DNA from: Melanopsichium pennsylvanicum
Lineage: Eukaryota; Basidiomycota; Ustilaginomycetes; Ustilaginales
Direction of reading: 5' to 3'
Assembly (NCBI GenBank): GCA_900208305.1
Contig: OAPG01000004.1
Coordinates: forward strand, 930,001 to 994,000
Length of the DNA: 64,000 nucleotides
Of this stretch, positions 1 through 10,577 are shown in pieces. The translations under genes and the position numbers were made by a program. The first letter of the stretch is position 1. Each line of letters begins with the position of its first letter. Under the pieces are notes generated by a model, which searched no databases, had not been told where the DNA came from, and saw only the letters and a list, made by a program, of their open reading frames with translations.

Positions 1-736
1 GAACGAGGGTTTGAGCTCGGCAGGGAGGTCAGCGGCGACGGCAGCAGCAGTGGAGCCAAAACCACCCGTGGATCCAAAACCGCCAGCCCCGCGCAACGTC
101 TCATCCAAGCTCTCGACTTCTTGAACTTGGGGTGTCGAGATCTTCTCAATGATGAGTTGGGCAATTCGATCACCTTCGTTGACTTTGTATTTTTGTTTTA
201 TCCGCCAAGCACACATTTCAGTGAAAGTAGAGCCAAGTAAGTCGTGGGTAATCTACTCTCTTTAGGTATGCGAATCTCTACTATTGATGAAGGTGTCGGG
301 AAAGACCGGATTACTTACCAGTGAAATCTTCATCTCCAAAGTTGAACAACAGGACGCCCAAAAGACCACGGTAATCTTCATCAATCACTCCGGCACCTGT
401 GTCGATACCGTGCTTACTCGCCAAACCGGACCTGGGAGCCACTCGACCATAGTGGCCCGTAGGGATGGCGAGGCAAATACCTGTTTGAATGACTTTTCTT
501 CCACCACGCGGGATGACGGCTTTTTCGGCGCTGTAGAGGTCGTACCCAGCAGCAAGTGGTGATCCGCGAGTTGGGAGTTTTGCGAGGGGATGAGCAGGGT
601 GTCGCTGAACCAAGAGGCGAAGGGAAGAGGACGACATGGTGGTGGCGATGGTGGAATCAGCTGCGTGGATGAGTTTGGCGGTTTTCCTTGGACGTTCTGA
701 GTTGATGACGCGATTAATTTCAGTCGAGATAGTCAT
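1..736 (-). CDS. DUT1: dUTPase (dUTP pyrophosphatase), 3' end cut by window edge
   Basis: This enzyme hydrolyses dUTP to dUMP and pyrophosphate, keeping uracil out of DNA. All five trimeric dUTPase motifs are visible: [36 protein letters not shown] and the Gly-rich [10 protein letters not shown]. Exon 1 is 319-736 and exon 2 begins at 182; the intron 183-318 has GTAAGT at its donor and AAAG at its acceptor, and the join reads [14 protein letters not shown], as the family expects. The stop codon lies left of the window. The Gly-rich motif is duplicated in tandem ([12 protein letters not shown]). The first ATG (736) adds 33 basic residues before a second ATG at 637 (MSSSSLRLL), so a longer, possibly mitochondrial, and a shorter form are both possible. 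It is head-to-head with MGM1. Family assignment is very secure; the choice of start is open. Confidence 0.95.
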
Positions 737-910
737 ACGGAAGTGGCAGAAGCTTTAGATGATGCAGGGCAGAATGAAGAAAAGAAGAAAGGAGAGGAAG
801 AGTGAAGGCGTGTTTGGAAATGTTGAGGTGTTGATCTCTGTGCAACCAAAGAAAAGGCGAAAGGCGTAGAACGCCCGACTCGCGCGCCGCGTAAATGGAC
901 GTGTCCCAAT

Positions 911-920
911 GGCGCGAAAA
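911..920 (-). promoter_or_regulatory. E2F/MBF-like site (TTTTCGCGCC on minus strand)
   Basis: The minus strand reads TTTTCGCGCC, matching the E2F-type core TTTCGCGC. It lies about 175 bases upstream of the first dUTPase ATG. dUTPase genes are classic G1/S targets. Function here is inference from sequence. Confidence 0.4.
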
Positions 921-975
921 ATTGAAAAAGTTGTCATATATTCTGCTCTAACATACTATTGATTTTTTTTATTTG

Positions 976-981
976 ACGCGT
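976..981. promoter_or_regulatory. MCB-like palindrome ACGCGT
   Basis: A perfect MluI cell-cycle box lies about 240 bases upstream of the first dUTPase ATG, in the intergenic region shared with MGM1. Together with the E2F-like site at 911-920 it fits G1/S control by an MBF-type factor. ACGCGT also occurs by chance elsewhere in the window, so the support is positional. Confidence 0.45.
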
Positions 982-1332
982 GTTTTGAACCGATAAAAAA
1001 AAGTGGAGAAAGGCGAGAACTGAGATAGCTGCGAGCGTTGCTCAGCATCTATCATACAACGGCCCACCGCTACACTCTGCTCAATAACACAACCAAATCG
1101 CCGCCACCAATCCCTCATTGACATAGTCCGTTTCATCTTCAACGTCGACGAGCCAAACATATATACGTCTTTTGGCGTCATTCCAATGGACTAAGCAGTT
1201 GTGGCCATCAGGTCTTCTGCATCAACTCTGTCATATCTACACTGTGCTGTCGTTGCACAAAAGCATCTCTCTTTCACATACACAAAATCAAACCCAGCTT
1301 CGTGCGCGCCACCGGTCGCCATACTTGCCAAC

Positions 1333-4257
1333 ATGTCCACCTACTCTAATATGAGGAAGATTGCATCCCGTGCAGCGATCCTTTCAGTGCGAGCATCTCA
1401 GTACGCTATGCGTCAACAACTCCATAGATATCCTGGCATTCGCCCTACCGTGCACGATCCTGCCTTTACCAAGCACATCAACGCTTCGGCCCGTGGCATG
1501 CATGTCCGAGCCATCTCATTCAACTCGGTTCCCAAAGCCGCTTTCCGCGCTGTACGTCTCCCTGCCTATGGCCTCGCGGCTGGCGGCGGTGCACTAGCCT
1601 ATGCCAACTACAAAGTGGACGAGTTCAAAGGTTTCCTGGGGAGGTCATACGGAGAGTTGTCGGACAAGGCCAAGGGAGTGTTTGCAGGGCTAGGAGAGCT
1701 TGGCTCCGATGCTCTTGAGAACGCCAGAGACGGATGGGAATCGCTGAGCGAGACGATCGATGGAGTCGAACTGCCTAAGCTTCAGACTCCTGAGTTCCTA
1801 CGAAATCTCTTCTCCGGGATGAATGGCAGCGAGGACAGTGCTGAAAGTCAAGATGATTTGAAAACTAGTGGTGGTGGTGGAAGCGGACCTGATCCGAAAG
1901 GTATGCCGAGCCTAACCGGAGCAGCCGCCGTCGCTGCCTCCTCTCTCTTTGGAGAAGACGATTCGGAAGCAGAAGTAGCGAGAGGGAGCACCGAAGAACT
2001 GATGCTCCTAACACGCAAGCTCATCGAAGTGCGCAATATCCTCAAACAGATCGACCACGAATCGGATCAACTCACCCTACCTTCCATCGTTGTCATCGGC
2101 TCTCAATCTTCTGGCAAGTCTTCCGTGTTGGAGGCCATTGTCGGGCACGAATTTTTGCCTAAGGGAAACAACATGGTCACTCGTCGCCCTATCGAACTCA
2201 CCCTGATCCACACACCCGCTTCCACATCTGGGAGATCCAACAAGGAGAGCGTGGTCGAATATGCCGAATTTCCTGGACTTGGATTGGGTAGGATCACGGA
2301 CTTCTCGCACGTGCAAAAGACGCTGTATGATCTCAACATGGCGGTACCCGCTTCCGATTGCGTGAGCGACGAACCTATCGAGCTCAGGATTCACAGCCCG
2401 CATGTTCCGGATCTGACGCTGATCGATCTACCAGGATACGTGCAGATCGCAAGCATGGACCAACCCGACGAGCTGCGCGAGAAGATCCAGAAACTCTGCC
2501 ACAGGTACATTCAGGAACCCAACATTATTCTAGCTGTATGCGCGGCCGATGTTGATCTGGCCAACTCGCCTGCACTCCGGGCCAGCAGGCAGGTGGATCC
2601 GCTAGGACTACGCACCATTGGAGTCGTAACCAAGATGGATCTGGTGTCTCCCGAGATCGGGGCGGGGATCTTGAGCAACAACAAGTACCCGCTGGCGCTG
2701 GGATATGTGGGGGTGGTGTGCAAGAACAATCTTGGCGTTTTTCAGAGCTCCAAAGGTCACGACAGGCAGACTGGCGAAGGTAGGATGTCTAGCTTGGTGA
2801 TTAAGCAGGAAAGTGACTATTTTTCCGCGAATAAGGAGCACTTTAAAGCGCCTATCAGGGGTCGAAATGCTGGCGTTCAACCCATGACAGGCACGGATAC
2901 GCTCAGGAGGCGACTCATGTCGGTGCTCGAAGAGAGTATGGGTTCGTCCTTGCACGGGATTGCGAATGCGGTACAGGTGGAATTGGAGGAGGCTAGCTAT
3001 CAGTTCAAAGTACAGTACAACGATCGCAGTATTACTGCCGAGAGTTATGTCGCCGAGACCATGGACGCGTTGAAGCTTCGATTCAAAGAATTTGCCAACA
3101 ACTTTGGCAAACCTGAAGTGCGCGCGCTGCTCAAGCATGCCCTCGACGAGAAAGTGATGGATATCTTGGCACAGATGTACTGGAGTGATGCACGCACTCC
3201 AGAACTCTCGCAACTTGCGGATGCGAGAAAGGTCAGCGCTCAAGACCTGGACAAGTATTGGCAGTACAAGTTGGACGCATCTTCTTCAGCTTTGACCAAA
3301 TCCGGCATCGGACGACTCTCAACGCAACTAGTTGTGGATTCGATCCGAACTCAGATCGAACACCTGGCGCAGAGCGAGCCGTTCAACCATCACCCGGAAG
3401 CGGCGGAGAGGATAGTGGCGTTCAGCTCGGCCATTCTGAGGGATCGATTCGGATTGACTGCAGATCAGGTGGAAAATTGCGTCAAGCCGTTCAAGTACGA
3501 GGTGGAGGTGGAACAGGGGGAATGGGAAGCGGGAAGGCAGAGGTCAGTGATGCTAGTCGAAAGAGAGTTGGGCATGTGTGATGCGGCATTCAATGGGATC
3601 AAGAAGCTGCTTGGTGGAAGGCGATTGAAAGGTGCAACGGAGTACGTTATGCATCTTGAGGAACGAGAGAGGAGACGAGTTCATGCGAGGATTCGGGCTA
3701 GGGAAGCAGCCATTTCTGCATCAGATTCCGACTCTTCTTCTGCTGCGGATTTGACCCAAGCTCATGAGGACGACTCGGAGGATCCAACTCGACCCGACTA
3801 CAATTCTGCGCTATTGATCAAGGCACGCGAAGCACTTTTCCTCACCGATCGATCCAAGATGCTACGCAACCGGTTGGCCGTGCTCAAATCCAAAAGATGC
3901 CGTGTTGGTCCGGACTCCAAACCTTTTTGCCCCGAAACCTTCCTCAATATCGTAGCGGACAAATTGACGTATACGGCTGTCATGTTTATCAACATAGAAC
4001 TTCTGAGCGAGTTCTTCTACCAGTTTCCAAGGGAGATTGATTCCAAGCTGGTGTACGATTTGGGCAAAGAGGAATTGGCGAGGTTTGCAAGGGAGAATCC
4101 GGTGGTGAGGAGGCATCTGGATTTGCAAGAGAGGAAGGAAAAATTGGAACTTGTCATGGATAGATTGGGTGATTTGGTCAAACTGTACAACGAAAAGAAT
4201 CATGGAGCATCCGTGGGGAAAGGTAGGGATGGTGGTAGTCGATGGAGTTTCTTTTAA
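1333..4257 (+). CDS. MGM1: Mitochondrial dynamin-like GTPase Mgm1/OPA1
   Basis: Mgm1 is an inner-membrane GTPase needed for mitochondrial fusion and cristae shape. From the chosen ATG the protein has 974 residues. A basic presequence ([16 protein letters not shown]) is followed by a membrane segment near residues 76-93 ([13 protein letters not shown]) and a second Ala-rich hydrophobic patch near 191-207 ([13 protein letters not shown]) followed by acidic residues, which fits a rhomboid cleavage region. The dynamin G domain shows GSQSSGKSS (about 256), DLPGY (about 365) and TKMD (about 433). The C-terminal stalk/GED region runs to the stop. An in-frame ATG at 1201 would add 44 residues; I preferred 1333 because the upstream bases look like a leader. 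No intron is needed. The membrane and cleavage assignments are inference from known Mgm1 architecture. Confidence 0.95.
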   Translation: MSTYSNMRKIASRAAILSVRASQYAMRQQLHRYPGIRPTVHDPAFTKHINASARGMHVRAISFNSVPKAAFRAVRLPAYGLAAGGGALAYANYKVDEFKGFLGRSYGELSDKAKGVFAGLGELGSDALENARDGWESLSETIDGVELPKLQTPEFLRNLFSGMNGSEDSAESQDDLKTSGGGGSGPDPKGMPSLTGAAAVAASSLFGEDDSEAEVARGSTEELMLLTRKLIEVRNILKQIDHESDQLTLPSIVVIGSQSSGKSSVLEAIVGHEFLPKGNNMVTRRPIELTLIHTPASTSGRSNKESVVEYAEFPGLGLGRITDFSHVQKTLYDLNMAVPASDCVSDEPIELRIHSPHVPDLTLIDLPGYVQIASMDQPDELREKIQKLCHRYIQEPNIILAVCAADVDLANSPALRASRQVDPLGLRTIGVVTKMDLVSPEIGAGILSNNKYPLALGYVGVVCKNNLGVFQSSKGHDRQTGEGRMSSLVIKQESDYFSANKEHFKAPIRGRNAGVQPMTGTDTLRRRLMSVLEESMGSSLHGIANAVQVELEEASYQFKVQYNDRSITAESYVAETMDALKLRFKEFANNFGKPEVRALLKHALDEKVMDILAQMYWSDARTPELSQLADARKVSAQDLDKYWQYKLDASSSALTKSGIGRLSTQLVVDSIRTQIEHLAQSEPFNHHPEAAERIVAFSSAILRDRFGLTADQVENCVKPFKYEVEVEQGEWEAGRQRSVMLVERELGMCDAAFNGIKKLLGGRRLKGATEYVMHLEERERRRVHARIRAREAAISASDSDSSSAADLTQAHEDDSEDPTRPDYNSALLIKAREALFLTDRSKMLRNRLAVLKSKRCRVGPDSKPFCPETFLNIVADKLTYTAVMFINIELLSEFFYQFPREIDSKLVYDLGKEELARFARENPVVRRHLDLQERKEKLELVMDRLGDLVKLYNEKNHGASVGKGRDGGSRWSFF

Positions 4258-4744
4258 AATGAGTTGAGGCAAGGGAAAGGAGGAGGAAAAGAGAAAGTGA
4301 TGGAACTGGTTTTTTTTGCATTTTTTTTTTTTTTTTTTTGGTATACCCTTAAAATTGCGTCGTGTCATGTGTGTATTAGTCTCGTTTGAAACGTTTTCAA
4401 TGTGTTTCCATCCTCAATGCAAGTATGGCAAGATCTCGAGTAAAGTACATGATCCAGGTTTGATTTGCTTGCAAAAGTATCACAATCACGAATGGCAAGG
4501 TTGTTGTCGTGCTGTTCAAAGTTTGGCGTTGACAGCGAGTAGCATTTAAAGTGAAAGCAGTAACTCACTCGTGGATTTTCCTCTCAAGTTGAAGGGCTGT
4601 CCTGTGAATTAATTTTGAATTGAACACACTTCTACCTTTTGTTCCAAACCGGAAGAACTCTTTCGCATTCCTCGCGAGCGTTCTGATATCCTCATCAGCT
4701 TCGTCGTCGTCGTCGATCGTGATACACACACACACACACACACA

Positions 4745-4818
<74 letters not shown>

Positions 4819-5136
4819 CTCTGAGCTGCAATGCGACCCTCACTGTGCAGATCACAACCTTCGACACACAGACTGAGTTGAGTTGCATCCACATCCCGCA
4901 CTTTGTAGACCCACCAAATCGAGACCAAACTAATTCTGACTCTAGAAAGGAATTGCATCTTGTATGCGAGAACAGAAAAAAAAGACTATAAATAGGAAAA
5001 GATTTAGTTCTACAAAGACGAGTATGTACTGTATGTTGGGGGATTATAGTTACTTTGTGAGTACGTGTGATTATCTAGTAGTCTCGTTGAAGAAATGTGC
5101 CACTGAAAACTGATTTGGGAAGCAATATTTATTGCG
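4258..5136. other. Convergent intergenic region MGM1 / zinc transporter
   Basis: The region holds both 3' ends, a run of about 19 T at 4321-4339, the compound dinucleotide repeat at 4724-4816 and one TACTGTA heptamer at 5027-5033. ORFs called across the repeat are low-complexity artefacts. I see no gene. Confidence 0.7.
4724..4816. repeat. Compound microsatellite (AC)12-(TC)~20-(GT)14
   Basis: Three perfect dinucleotide tracts abut: AC repeats at 4724-4747, TC repeats at 4748-4788 and GT repeats at 4789-4816. The AC and GT arms are reverse complements, so the locus is also an inverted repeat with a polypyrimidine spacer. Confidence 0.97.
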
Positions 5137-6813
5137 TCACGGTCTCTCATTACCCGCCGTCGCTGGGGTAACACTTCCACTACCCGCCTTACTCGTCTGA
5201 CCGGGAGGACAACAACTTTCGGTCTGACAATCGTTATCTTTACCGCAAGCGATCAAACAAGCCGTATCCACTTTCTGAACCTCATTCTCCACCAATCTGC
5301 CTTCCACCGTCCTCAACCTTCCGTGTTCATCACTCTCTGCCACTTGAACGCCACTAAGTATCGCCGCCTCCCTCAAACCACCGGGAACGAATTCGGGTTG
5401 GATAGTACTGCTGTGAATGCCCCAACTGTGCAAATTAGCTCTGATCTGTGCAGCAATGTTCATGTACTTTTCGGTCTGTCCACTGCTGCAATCGACCAAA
5501 ACATGCACCGAAGCAACAATCTTGGATTCGGACAATTGCCAAACGTGAAGTTCGTGCAGGTTGAGAACGCCGTCCACGGATTGAATGGAGTGACGCACCG
5601 CTTCAAGCGATACACTGGCCGGAACGCCTTGCAGCAAAATGTAGGATGCGGACTTGCAAAGAGGCAAAGCCGAATGGAAGATGATGATGGTGATGAGGAA
5701 AGAGATGGCTGGGTCCGAGTAGAAGCGCCACCAAGCGTCCGAGTACATAATGAACAGACCGGCAGCAATGACACCTACATTCCCGAGTGCATCGCCAAGC
5801 ACGTGAAGGAAGACACCCCGCATGTTCATCGAACCTTCGCCGTGACTGTGACCGTGATCTCCTGCTGCTGCTCCTCCTCCTGGAGCGTGAGAGTGAGCGT
5901 GACCTGGAGCATTGTGTGGATCCAAAGCTCCGTTGTTGTGGTTGTTCTTGGACGCAGGAGAAGAGGAACCGTTTTCAAGATCGATGGTGACGTCGGTGGC
6001 ACCGTAATCATTGGATGCGTTGGTGAGGAGGCGCGTTCGCTCGGCTGCGTTGATGGATGTGACGGAATTGGAGTGCTGGTGACGGGAGGAGGAGGCGCCA
6101 TCGTAGCCGAGATCGTGAGCGGTTTGGACCACAAAGGCGCGTGTCTGAGCAGGGTGACCGAGGATAGAGCCTACGCTATCTTGACGACCACGACTACGCT
6201 TGGTGATGGTTTCATCATTGGCGATCGAACCAGAAGTCTTGTTGCGACCGCCAACAGAGACGGGGGTGACCGTGTCGCTGACAGCGTACTCGTTGTGGGC
6301 GTGGGAGTGAGAGTCGGCGTGGGTGACTGCGTGAGAGTGATCGTTGTCATGGATTGCGTGTGTATGGGACGCATGGCCATGCGAGTGAGCGTGACCGCCG
6401 TGTGCGTGACCGTGATCGTGGAAGAGCAATAGACCGACAAGATTTGAAGCGAGACCGAGACATCCAACGATTACAACTAGCTTGGGATTGGATACTTCGG
6501 TGACGTTGACAAAACGCTGGATGGCCTCCATAAAGATACTAAAGCAAAGGGCGAGCAAAAAAACGCCATTGACGAGGGCACCGAGAACCTCTGCGCGCTG
6601 CCAGCCATAGGAGAAGCGGTGATCCGAAGATTTGGTGCTTAGTTTGACGGCCCAAAGAGCGACGACGAGGGACATGACGTCGTTGAGCATGTGGAACGAG
6701 TCAGCAACCAAAGCGAGGGATCCTACGGCATAGCCGGTGATAATTTCGATGAAAAAAAAGACGACATCGATGACCAAAAGGGTGATGATGCGGGTTTCTT
6801 TGCTCAGACCCAT
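5137..6813 (-). CDS. ZRC1: CDF-family zinc transporter, histidine-rich (Zrc1/Cot1 type)
   Basis: The 558-residue protein is a cation diffusion facilitator, exporting Zn(II) (perhaps Co(II)) from the cytosol, in fungi usually into the vacuole. Six membrane segments can be traced. The first pair carries the metal-site motif ADSFHMLNDV (about residues 37-46), and a later helix carries HVLGDALGN. Two His-rich cytosolic loops are present, around residues 132-170 (HDHGHAHGGHAHSHGH) and near 305-330 (GHAHSHAPGG, GDHGHSHGEG). The C-terminal cytosolic domain includes NLHELHVWQLSESK, and a short Cys-rich tail (CLIACGKDNDCQTESCC) could bind metal. A single exon suffices. It is convergent with MGM1 and divergent from RPN1. 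Vacuolar location is inferred from characterised yeast homologues. Confidence 0.93.
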   Translation of the reverse strand: MGLSKETRIITLLVIDVVFFFIEIITGYAVGSLALVADSFHMLNDVMSLVVALWAVKLSTKSSDHRFSYGWQRAEVLGALVNGVFLLALCFSIFMEAIQRFVNVTEVSNPKLVVIVGCLGLASNLVGLLLFHDHGHAHGGHAHSHGHASHTHAIHDNDHSHAVTHADSHSHAHNEYAVSDTVTPVSVGGRNKTSGSIANDETITKRSRGRQDSVGSILGHPAQTRAFVVQTAHDLGYDGASSSRHQHSNSVTSINAAERTRLLTNASNDYGATDVTIDLENGSSSPASKNNHNNGALDPHNAPGHAHSHAPGGGAAAGDHGHSHGEGSMNMRGVFLHVLGDALGNVGVIAAGLFIMYSDAWWRFYSDPAISFLITIIIFHSALPLCKSASYILLQGVPASVSLEAVRHSIQSVDGVLNLHELHVWQLSESKIVASVHVLVDCSSGQTEKYMNIAAQIRANLHSWGIHSSTIQPEFVPGGLREAAILSGVQVAESDEHGRLRTVEGRLVENEVQKVDTACLIACGKDNDCQTESCCPPGQTSKAGSGSVTPATAGNERP

Positions 6814-7745
6814 GTTGTTGCGATGCGGATCGAGACCAAAGATGGGTTGTATAGGAGGCGGTGGTTTGATTTGAGATCAAAGTGGAATGAAAGGCTCGGA
6901 TGATCACTGCTAGAACCAGTACACTCGAGTGAGTATGATGTGAGTTAGGGTATGATCTGGAGCGAGAAGTTGAGTGTTAGCGATCAAGGAGGAGGGACAA
7001 GATTAAAACATGTTAAAATTTGGTTTTGCACGAAGTTAATGTTGGCTCGCTCAGTTCAGAGTGTTTTCACAGATTGTTGACTGACTTATGACGAGCGCAG
7101 TTGAGCAGTCTCTGCATTCAGATTCGCTTTACGTCAAAATAGATGTCGCGGCTAACAAAACCCAGTCTTTGCCAGCCTTTGCAAAATTATCAATTAATTA
7201 ATTATTGTGTAGAGTTGAAACAGGATCGGGGATCGGGGATCGGAAACCTCGCCAATCTGGGAACGGGTCAAACATTTCAGAATACGCATTTTTGATTGTT
7301 AGTTCTTGAATAATCTACCAACTCAGAATCACATGAATGTCTTCAAAGTGGAGTTTTCAGGTGATCGGCTCAAATACTGCGAAGCCTTTTTGTCTTAGCT
7401 TGCCTTTTGGCCTCTCTGTCCGTGTCCGCTGCTGCGCCTCTGCTGGGCACTTACTGGACGCGCAACTGAGATTTCTTCCACGCTCTCACACTCACGCTCA
7501 CCCACACAACGCTCACCCGAACTTGGACGTGTTGCTCTCGCCATCTCTTTTGAACCTTCCCTTTCCAACATACACATCATATCACGTTCTCGCTGTGCTT
7601 TCTTCATTCAACACGCCCACCACGCTTGTCATTTATACCGTACATCTCTTCATCGGCATCGCACTTTGGGTCTCACAAGCGCACTAGCGCTGATCAGCAA
7701 CACCTCGCATTCCCACACTCCTTCTCTCCACGCACATACCTCAAA
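6814..7745. promoter_or_regulatory. Divergent promoter region zinc transporter / RPN1
   Basis: About 0.9 kb between head-to-head starts. It contains a short triplication of GATCGGG near 7220-7240, an AT-rich patch near 7190-7205 and a pyrimidine-rich leader before the RPN1 ATG. I did not find a clear proteasome control element. Confidence 0.55.
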
Positions 7746-10577
7746 ATGGCTCGCGGTGATGGCCAAGAGCTTGACATCACCGTCCCCGTAGACGATCCAA
7801 AGAAGACCGAAAAGCAAAAAGCAAAAGAAGAGCAACGCGAAGAAGCTGCTCGCAAAGGTCTACCTCCCTTCTCAGAGAAGAAGATCAATGGCAAAGATAA
7901 GCCAGACGATGAACTCTCCGAAGACGATCTCCAGCTCAAAAACGAGCTTGAAATGCTCGTAGAGCGCCTCAAGGAACCTGATTCTTCGCTCTACCGTCCC
8001 GCCCTCGAATCTCTCCGAACTCTCATTCGCACCTCCACCTCTTCCATGACCTCGGTCCCCAAACCTCTCAAATTCCTTCGCCCCCACTACCCAGAGCTCA
8101 AGTCTCTGTATCAACAATGGAAGCAGTCTAGCGCAGACAAGTCGCTCTTTGCCCAAATCCTGTCAGTTCTAGCCATGACCTACTCGGACAACGGACAGCG
8201 AGAAACGCTCCAATTCCGTCTCGAAGCCAACAAAGTCACACCCAACGGCAACGCAGAGGACCCCGGTCTTTGGGGTCACGAGTACATGCGTCACCTCGCT
8301 TCCGAACTCGGTGAAGAGTACGATGCGCGGTCCCAGGAGGCGAACAATACAGATGAGCTTCTCGATCTCGCTCTTCAGGTCGTCCCCTTTTCGCTCACCC
8401 ACAACGCCGAAGCAGACGCCGTAGACCTTCTTCTCGAGCTCGAGGCCATCGACAAGCTCCCCCAATTCGTCGACAAGGACACTTACGCACGAGTCTGTCT
8501 ATACATGGTCTCGTGCGTCAACCTTTTGGTCCCTCCCGACGATGCCATGTTTCTCCGCACCGCCCACGAGATCTACCACAAGCACGAACGATATACCGAA
8601 GCAATGAGCCTCGCCCTCCGCCTCAACGACAAGCATCTCATCCGCTCCGACTTTGAGGCGCCCAAGAACCCCATCATGCGCAAACAGCTCGCCTTCATGC
8701 TCGCACGACAACACATCCCCATCGAATGGCTCCAAGACGATGACTCGCCCATCGCCGACAACGAGTTGCTCGACATCATGTACAACTCGCATCTGTCCAA
8801 GTATTTCGTCCAATTCGGCAAGGAACTCAACGTTTTCGAGCCAAAGAGTCTCGAGGACATCTACAAGACGCACTTGGAAACTTCGAGGACCGGATTGGGC
8901 AGCTCGGTCGATTCCGCCAGAGGCAACCTTGCTTCCACCTTTGTCAATGCGTTTGTCAATGCCGGCTTCGGAAACGACAAGCTCATGGTCGATGCTCCCG
9001 AGGGCAACAGCTGGATCTATAAGAACAAGGATCACGGCATGCTTTCTGCAGCCGCCTCGCTCGGCATGAGCTTGCTCTGGAACACCGAAACAGGTCTCGA
9101 TCAGATCGACAAGTACTCGTACTCGAGCGAAGAGGCCATCAAGGCCGGTGCTTTCTTGGCCTACGGTATCGTTCACTCCGGTCTGCGTTCCGAGCTCGAC
9201 GAAGCCATGGCTCTGCTCTCCGAGCACATCGAGTCCAAGAGCATTCCTCTGAAAGTGTCTGCCATTGTCGGCCTGGGTCTGGCCTACGCCGGATTCTGTC
9301 GCGAGGACATTGCCGCGCTGTTGCTTCCCAACATTCAGGACGAGACAACGCCCATGGAGGTGGCTGCCATGTCGGCGCTCTCGCTCGGCTTCGTCTTTGC
9401 CGGAAGCTGCCATGGAGAGATTACGCCCACCATCCTGCAGAGCATGATGGAGCGCGATCCAGCACAACTCGATGACAAATGGGGCAGGTTCATGATCCTC
9501 GGTTTGGCGTTGCTCTTCCTCGGAAAGCAGGATGAGAGCGATGCGACCATCGAGACACTCAAGGCGATCGAGCACCCAATCAGCAAACAGGCCCAGGTGT
9601 TGGTCGACATGTGTTCATATGCCGGCACAGGCAATGTGCTCAAGGTCCAGAACATGCTCCACTACTGCACCGAGAGGTCAGCACCAGAGAGCAGCGACGA
9701 TCAAGCCCAAGGTGAGGGTAATGCCAGTGGAGACGGCGAAAACAACGAAGACAAGAAAGACAAAGAAACCAACAACGACCTCTTCCAGGCATTTGCCGTG
9801 ATCGGCATCGCGCTCGTCACCATGGGCGAAGAGGTGGGTGCCGAGATGGCTCTGCGTCATTTGTCGCATCTCATGCATTATGGTGAGCCCACCATCCGCA
9901 AGACGGTGCCTCTGGCTCTGGCGCTGTTGCATCCCAGCAACCCGAGCATGCCCGTGCTGGATACGCTTTCCAAGTACTCGCACGATTCGGACCTGGATGT
10001 CGCCATCAACGCTATCTTGGCCATGGGTCTGGTAGGTGCGGGTTCCAACAATGCCCGTTTGGCACAGATGTTGAGGCAGTTGGCAGGATACTACTACAAG
10101 GAGCCCGATTGCCTCTTTATGGTGCGTGTCAGTCAGGGTTTGGTTCACATGGGCAAGGGTACGATCGGCATCAACCCGTATCATACCGATCGACAGCTTA
10201 TGTCGCGTACAGCCGTGGCGGGCATTCTGGCGTTGCTCACATCCATGACCGACGCACGTTCTTTCGTGTTGGATCAAAGTCACTGGATGCTCTACTTTCT
10301 CAGCTCGGCCATGTATCCCCGGTTTCTCATCACGCTCGACGAGAATCTCGAGGCGTTGCCGACCAGTGTCAGGGTGGGTAAGGCGGTGGATGTGGTGGGT
10401 CAGGCGGGTAAGCCAAGGACGATCAGTGGATTCCAGACGCATACAACCCCGGTTAGGGTTGGCACGCACGAGAGGGCAGAGTTGGGTACCGAAGAGTATC
10501 TGGCGTATGTACACGTCTTGGAAGGTTTCAGTATCTTGCTCAAGAATCCTGGCTATGTTAAGGAAGAGGATTTGTGA
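7746..10577 (+). CDS. RPN1: 26S proteasome regulatory subunit Rpn1 (PSMD2)
   Basis: Rpn1 is the large base subunit of the 19S regulatory particle that docks ubiquitin receptors and the deubiquitinase Ubp6. The protein is 943 residues from the ATG at 7746 (MARGDGQELDITVPVDD), close to the family's usual 900-990. The N-terminal charged segment (KKTEKQKAKEEQREEAARKG) is typical. The central part shows the proteasome/cyclosome repeats, for example AAASLGMSLLWNTETGLDQI near residue 434 and following AGAFLAYGIVHSGLRSE units, forming the toroid. An acidic insertion (SSDDQAQGEGN to DKKDKETNND) lies near residues 645-680. The upstream in-frame ATG at 7626 falls in leader-like sequence. The stop is 191 bases from the convergent SAM50 stop. 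Confidence 0.97.
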   Translation: MARGDGQELDITVPVDDPKKTEKQKAKEEQREEAARKGLPPFSEKKINGKDKPDDELSEDDLQLKNELEMLVERLKEPDSSLYRPALESLRTLIRTSTSSMTSVPKPLKFLRPHYPELKSLYQQWKQSSADKSLFAQILSVLAMTYSDNGQRETLQFRLEANKVTPNGNAEDPGLWGHEYMRHLASELGEEYDARSQEANNTDELLDLALQVVPFSLTHNAEADAVDLLLELEAIDKLPQFVDKDTYARVCLYMVSCVNLLVPPDDAMFLRTAHEIYHKHERYTEAMSLALRLNDKHLIRSDFEAPKNPIMRKQLAFMLARQHIPIEWLQDDDSPIADNELLDIMYNSHLSKYFVQFGKELNVFEPKSLEDIYKTHLETSRTGLGSSVDSARGNLASTFVNAFVNAGFGNDKLMVDAPEGNSWIYKNKDHGMLSAAASLGMSLLWNTETGLDQIDKYSYSSEEAIKAGAFLAYGIVHSGLRSELDEAMALLSEHIESKSIPLKVSAIVGLGLAYAGFCREDIAALLLPNIQDETTPMEVAAMSALSLGFVFAGSCHGEITPTILQSMMERDPAQLDDKWGRFMILGLALLFLGKQDESDATIETLKAIEHPISKQAQVLVDMCSYAGTGNVLKVQNMLHYCTERSAPESSDDQAQGEGNASGDGENNEDKKDKETNNDLFQAFAVIGIALVTMGEEVGAEMALRHLSHLMHYGEPTIRKTVPLALALLHPSNPSMPVLDTLSKYSHDSDLDVAINAILAMGLVGAGSNNARLAQMLRQLAGYYYKEPDCLFMVRVSQGLVHMGKGTIGINPYHTDRQLMSRTAVAGILALLTSMTDARSFVLDQSHWMLYFLSSAMYPRFLITLDENLEALPTSVRVGKAVDVVGQAGKPRTISGFQTHTTPVRVGTHERAELGTEEYLAYVHVLEGFSILLKNPGYVKEEDL

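Larger units (their letters stand above)
737..1332. promoter_or_regulatory. Divergent promoter region DUT1 / MGM1
   Basis: This interval separates the two head-to-head starts. It holds the MCB and E2F-like sites, a T-rich tract near 960-970, and a CT/CA-rich stretch (about 1240-1300) that looks like the MGM1 5' leader. Short ORFs here look like chance ORFs. Confidence 0.6.

Noticed and set aside
4565..4991. ORFs through the dinucleotide repeat
   Set aside because: Repeat-derived low-complexity translations on both strands.
5323..6432. 369-codon plus-strand ORF opposite the zinc transporter
   Set aside because: Repetitive Val/Gly/Asp translation arising from the His-rich codons on the other strand.
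8499..9575. 358-codon minus-strand ORF opposite RPN1
   Set aside because: Antisense shadow of a clear proteasome subunit.
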